From Cryptomeria japonica (lineage: Eukaryota > Streptophyta > Pinopsida > Cupressales > Cupressaceae): a stretch of DNA of 64,000 nt. The position numbers were made by a program, and so were the translations under genes. The stretch is taken from assembly GCF_030272615.1 (NCBI RefSeq), contig NC_081414.1:908989009-909053008 (forward strand), given 5' to 3'. Numbering within the stretch: the stretch's first letter is position 1; each line of letters starts with the position of its first letter. Positions 60,790 to 64,000 of the stretch are shown piece by piece. The notes beneath the pieces are model-generated. The model was given only the letters and a program-made list of their open reading frames with translations, was not told where the DNA came from and did not search any database.

Positions 60790-61075
60790 GCATTCACTGT
60801 TTATCACAAAATGCTACTTGCTATCTAAATGCATATGGTTATCTATCCTAGTGACACTCACTGTTCATCACAAAGTGTTGCTATTTATCCTAGTGACACT
60901 CACTGTTCATCACAAAGTGTTGCTATTTATCCTAGTAGTTCTCCCTGTTCATCACAAAGCACTACGTGTGTGACATTCCCTGTTCATCACAAAGTGTTAC
61001 TCACATTTAGCACTCCTTGTTCATCACAAAGTGCTGCTCATACTTTGGGTACTCTCTGTTCATCACAAAGTGCCT
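60790..61075. repeat. Tandem repeat around TGTTCATCACAAAGTG
   Basis: Seven copies of CTGTTCATCACAAAGTG at about 30-45 base spacing. Two consecutive units also share GTTGCTATTTATCCTAGTGA. One further weak copy is at about 61147. It lies inside the predicted PMD intron. Confidence 0.88.
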
Positions 61076-61199
61076 TGATCTATCCTAGTCTTCCTAGAGG
61101 ACCTGTTTGAGTGTATCCTCTCAACAGCTTATCCAATCGACAGCGTATGTTCATCACAGAACTGCCGATTTGACCTAGAAGACCAAAACCATGCATTTT

Positions 61200-61456
61200 T
61201 AGACATAAACGCGCTTTAAACTCATAAACGCGCCTCTTGACTGCACAAGCACGCCTACAAAACACAGATGCACCTGTTTGACATAAATGCGCCTAAAATA
61301 TTCACAGATGCGACTTGGGACATAAACGCCCCTACAGGACATAAATGCGCCCGCATCAAGCACAAACGCGGTTCCAGACGTAAACGCGCCTGGAACCGAC
61401 ACAGGCGTGCCTGTTGGACAGAGACACGCCTGGCACCGACACAGACGCGGTTGCAC
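61200..61456. repeat. CpG-rich array complementary to the leader arrays
   Basis: On the plus strand, about a dozen units of the type ACATAAACGCGCC / ACACAGACGCGG, about 20 bases apart. These are the reverse complement of the leader unit CGCGTCTGTGT. 61437-61452 is an exact 16-base reverse complement of 47703-47718. Confidence 0.88.
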
Positions 61457-61568
61457 GTTTTTGCATTTTTTTGGTACCCTATTCCTAGCACATTTATTGC
61501 TATCTACTATGCATTATTGACAAAAAAAGCAAATGCGTCAAAGTACGAGGAGGTTTGGTGGTACTTAC

Positions 61569-61634
61569 CGGCTCTCCTGCCTCTGCTGGCCTCTAAAATC
61601 GGCGAACGCGCTCGAATCTGTGTATGAAAGCCAT
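61569..61634 (-). pseudogene. Predicted first exon of the PMD gene
   Basis: Minus-strand ATG 61634-61632 opens MAFIHRFERVRRF, then one TAG, then RPAEAGEP at the donor site. It is 22 codons long and in phase with the main exon after splicing. A TATA-like GGCTATAAGATAG lies on the minus strand at about 61734-61722, roughly 90 bases upstream. The exon is short and has no domain, so it is a prediction. Confidence 0.5.
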
Positions 61635-61721
61635 TGCTGCTGACTGCTGCTGCTCTTTTCTCGCTCTGCACTGTGATCTCGTGAGGGTGTAGATGACAAT
61701 GAGGATGTCTTTTGCCCGTGG

Positions 61722-61734
61722 TCTATCTTATAGC
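61722..61734 (-). promoter_or_regulatory. TATA-like box of the antisense PMD gene
   Basis: GGCTATAAGATAG on the minus strand, about 90 bases before the predicted ATG. Its position fits a promoter that reads away from the 3' LTR. No transcript data are available here. Confidence 0.45.
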
Positions 61735-61959
61735 CTACCCTAGCCCTGGCCTTCATTTCCCGAGTCAGTCTTTCTCATCCCGTGACTCTGTCACTTTATC
61801 CGGTCAGTCCATTCTAGCCTTTCTTTCTTATCGAGAGATTGTCTGTGATCTTTTCAGACATTTTCATCCAATCTCTCGAGGGGGCATATTATTCCCATCT
61901 TGGGGCAACTCTATATCAGTTCATCTTATCTTCTTTGAAACAACGCGACAAGCCGCATT

Positions 61960-61978
61960 GTCTCAAAGAGGGGCAAAA
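61960..61978 (+). other. Polypurine tract of the Tat element
   Basis: CTCAAAGAGGGGCAAAA directly precedes the 3' LTR start TGTAGACACC. It is the expected plus-strand primer site. Confidence 0.85.
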
Positions 61979-62749
61979 TGTAGACACCTAAAATTGTCAT
62001 GTCTAATTAAATAAATATTTTATTTATTTAATTATCTAAGCATAATTCTTCTATTAATTAAATAAATCCTTATTTATTTAATTAATTCATTTATCCTCTT
62101 CTAGCCTCATTTCTCATTTAAATAAATACATTTATTTATTTAAATTACCCTTTCCTAAATTAAATAAATATCTTATTTATTTAATTGATCCCACTTCTTC
62201 TATTAATTAAATAAATCTTTATTTATTTAATTAATTCATTAGCTTTTTCTACACATGACACATGTCATTCATCTCTTAATTCATACACTACCTACCTCTT
62301 TCATTATTTTGGTATTTCCTCTACCTACCCTCTAATCCTAGCCGACCTCCTTTTTTACACCTCTCAATCTTATCCCTCCATTTCATATTGTGTCTTCTAT
62401 TTAAGGAGATGCCTTCTTCATTATCAAACCCTAATCGACAATTTGGAGGACTTGACTACATTACGATCCTACTTGCAACCACATTCCGTTCTTTGTTGAG
62501 CTCTTGTGCATACAAAAATCTGAGAGCAAATATATCAAGCAAGATCAATGGAGATAGGAAGAATGGAGATCAAAACCCTATTGGACATGTGATGGTATAA
62601 TCTTTGTGATTTCATGTGATTTGCATTGTCTTAGGTAATCTTCATATGTTATGGTGGATCTTTGTTGATTGTTAGGCTAGGGTTTTGTGGTTGGATTCAT
62701 TTAGCCTTTCAATAATTGTTATTATTGTTATCCATTTTCACCATATACA
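61979..62749 (+). repeat. 3' LTR of the Tat element
   Basis: 771 bp, same length as 46618-47388. The three differences I see are all at a C of the 5' copy (C/A near 46683, C/T near 46747 and C/T near 46944). The target duplication GATAC follows. Confidence 0.93.
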
Positions 62750-62754
62750 GATAC

Positions 62755-63580
62755 TTCTAATGCAATTTCAGCTAATGATTTTGATCAACAAAGCATAACA
62801 GATCAACATAAACAAGAGACACCTTATGGTGAAAAAGTAGGGGGTATCTCTCATATTGATATGCAGACAAGGTATGAGTCTTTTCAGTTTGATTGCATGC
62901 AAGATATTGAGGAATTGTTGCAGCCCAAAACATTGAAGAATTTTGAGAATACTGAAATACAAACCAAGGGAAACTCATTCACCTCTATTATGGTATCACA
63001 CAAGCAATCTGAATTAGAGATATTCAAATTTGATTGTGAAGATGATCTATTTGATAGTCATCCCATGCTGGAATCATTTTGCTTTAAAGCTAATGTTTAT
63101 AATGAATTCTTGGAAAATGAATGTCTAGAGAGTCAGAATTCAGATTTAGATAGAGACTTTCTCACAGATCATTCTTGCAGTTTTGAAGAAGGTTGTCCTA
63201 TCAAAAGCATGGCTTATTTTTCTAACATTCATATGGAAGACTGTGGTATTTCTAGTATGAATCAGCTCACTCAAGATGGTGTTGACATGTTGCAACTAGA
63301 AGTCTATGATGCAGAGTGGCTCTTTGGACCTGATATGTTTTTGAGGAAGTTTTTACATTGTGTTGTTATTGGATCCTTCTTTACAATGGTTGTAGGTTAT
63401 TTATTGGGAATGATTATACTCACATATCGGCCACTTTTTTGCATCGGCAAGTACTTCTCACAACCACTTGATGGCTTTACATTAACAACCAGTTGCATTC
63501 CTAGAGGCATGGGTTGTTTGTCCAATCTTTTGCAAATAAATTTTTGGTTTGATCTAGGTGTAACTTGTCTTAGTTTTTAG
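62755..63580 (+). pseudogene. TR-GAG-3 gag, part 2, with C-terminal membrane helix
   Basis: In phase with 45776-46617 once the Tat insert and one GATAC copy are disregarded; the combined frame is about 555 codons with no stop after 45776. This part is acidic and Ser-rich (FKFDCEDDLFDSHPMLE), then has MAYFSNIHMEDCGISSMNQ. A strongly hydrophobic run follows (about 63348-63425, VVIGSFFTMVVGYLLGMIIL) with Arg/Lys on both sides, a good single transmembrane helix. The frame ends FDLGVTCLSF. No protease, RT or integrase is present before the 3' LTR. Function unknown; a membrane-anchored gag is one reading. Confidence 0.75.
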
Positions 63581-63767
63581 CCTTGGTTTAGTGTGGGTTT
63601 TGGCTTGTTAGTTTTGCCTTGTTGCCTCTCCACCCTCTGCAAAAAGCTCCCTGTGCTTTGTTTTTCTTGACTCTGTTGTCCAATGTCTAGGCACTATTCT
63701 TCTTCTCTCCCAGAGACATTATGGATTCTTCTAGTCCTTTACAGTCCAGGTCCCCAATAAGAGCCAA
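63581..63767 (+). other. TR-GAG-3 3' untranslated region
   Basis: Short stretch between the gag stop and the 3' LTR. No clean purine tract; AGTCCAGGTCCCCAATAAGA precedes the LTR by a few bases. Confidence 0.5.
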
Positions 63768-64000
63768 TGTTACCCCTATATTTTTGCTCTTGCCTAAAGC
63801 CTCATAATTAGCTAAAAATAAAATATTATTAATGTTTTAATGTTGAAGTTTTAATGGCCAAACTCTATTTTGGCTAAGAGCTTTTAATTGTTTTATTTTT
63901 GCTTACCCATATACCCAAACAATTAAATCTTAAGTCTTATGTCTCATATACAAAAATGATTTTTGGTTTATTCTCTACTAGGCCCATTTATTCTCCAATT
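63768..64000 (+). repeat. 3' LTR of TR-GAG-3 (start only)
   Basis: TGTTACCCCTATATTTTTGC onward matches 43211-43440. It is cut by the window end. It shows that the internal part of this element, without the Tat insert, is only about 2.3 kb. Confidence 0.8.

Larger units (their letters stand above)
60755..61568 (-). other. Predicted intron of the antisense PMD gene
   Basis: On the minus strand the donor is CCG|GTAAGTAC (61569/61568) and the acceptor GTGACTGCAG|GAGTATC (60755/60754). Joining the two sides keeps the PMD frame. The intron, 814 bases, holds a tandem repeat (60790-61075) and a CpG-rich array (61200-61456). Predicted from sequence only. Confidence 0.6.
46618..62749 (+). mobile_element. 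Ty3/gypsy retrotransposon, Tat type, nearly intact
   Basis: A full element of 16.1 kb with equal-length LTRs (771 bp, three differences seen), primer site, long leader, one gag-pol frame, a 3' region with an antisense gene, and a polypurine tract. The target duplication is GATAC (46613-46617 and 62750-62754). The Tat assignment rests on the protease-RT-RNase H order followed by a second RNase H before integrase, and on the extra antisense frame. Three nonsense codons break the polyprotein, so this copy is probably not autonomous. Confidence 0.93.

Noticed and set aside
1-64000. tRNA, rRNA or ordinary host genes
   Set aside because: None could be recognised on either strand; the tRNA-like sequences present are primer-binding sites.

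Overview
The window looks like plant nuclear DNA, most likely from a large, repeat-filled gymnosperm (conifer-type) genome. That placement is inferred from element style and was not tested against a database. I found no ordinary host gene, rRNA, tRNA or CRISPR. Essentially everything recognisable is transposable-element DNA, much of it nested, with several target-site duplications (TSDs) readable directly.

Region 1 to 24209 is one Ty1/copia element on the + strand (copia A). Its 5' LTR is cut by the window edge. Its gag-pol frame is broken by many stops and by two insertions. A 10 kb gag-only LTR element on the - strand sits at 3089-13108 (TSD GTTGT). A copia-type solo LTR sits in the RT domain at 14928-21306 (TSD CATTA), and it is itself split by a 5'-truncated LINE at 15817-21112 (16-bp TSD). 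Copia A appears to have landed in an older - strand copia (B), whose gag, PBS and LTR remain at 24210-25332.

Region 25333 to 43210 is old, decayed material. It holds a second gag/protease-only LTR element (27478-33952), a probable - strand LTR (34637-36625), an array of hairpin-forming repeats (37900-38376), an LTR-like stretch with a TATA box, and two gypsy pol remnants (integrase tail at 40053-40256; reverse transcriptase on the - strand at about 41440-42399).

Region 43211 to 64000 is a third gag-only element, with a PBS resembling the Arg-tRNA type and a gag protein ending in a likely membrane helix. A young Ty3/gypsy element of the Tat type (46618-62749, TSD GATAC, 771-bp LTRs with three differences seen) splits it. 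The Tat element has one long gag-protease-RT-RNase H-second RNase H-integrase frame with only three stops. Downstream, in antisense, it carries a captured plant mobile domain (PMD) gene with its own TATA-like box, a short first exon and an intron. Its leader and its 3' region carry arrays of about 20-bp GC-rich repeats in complementary orientation.

The points most worth a second look are: the antisense PMD gene and the complementary arrays; a short GGTGAAAAC / GGYGCC motif shared in clusters by the Tat element and the gag-only element of 3089-13108; the LINE with a gag-like reading frame after its RNase H; the repeated use of gag-only elements; and the strong bias of in-frame stops toward TAG where glutamine is expected.
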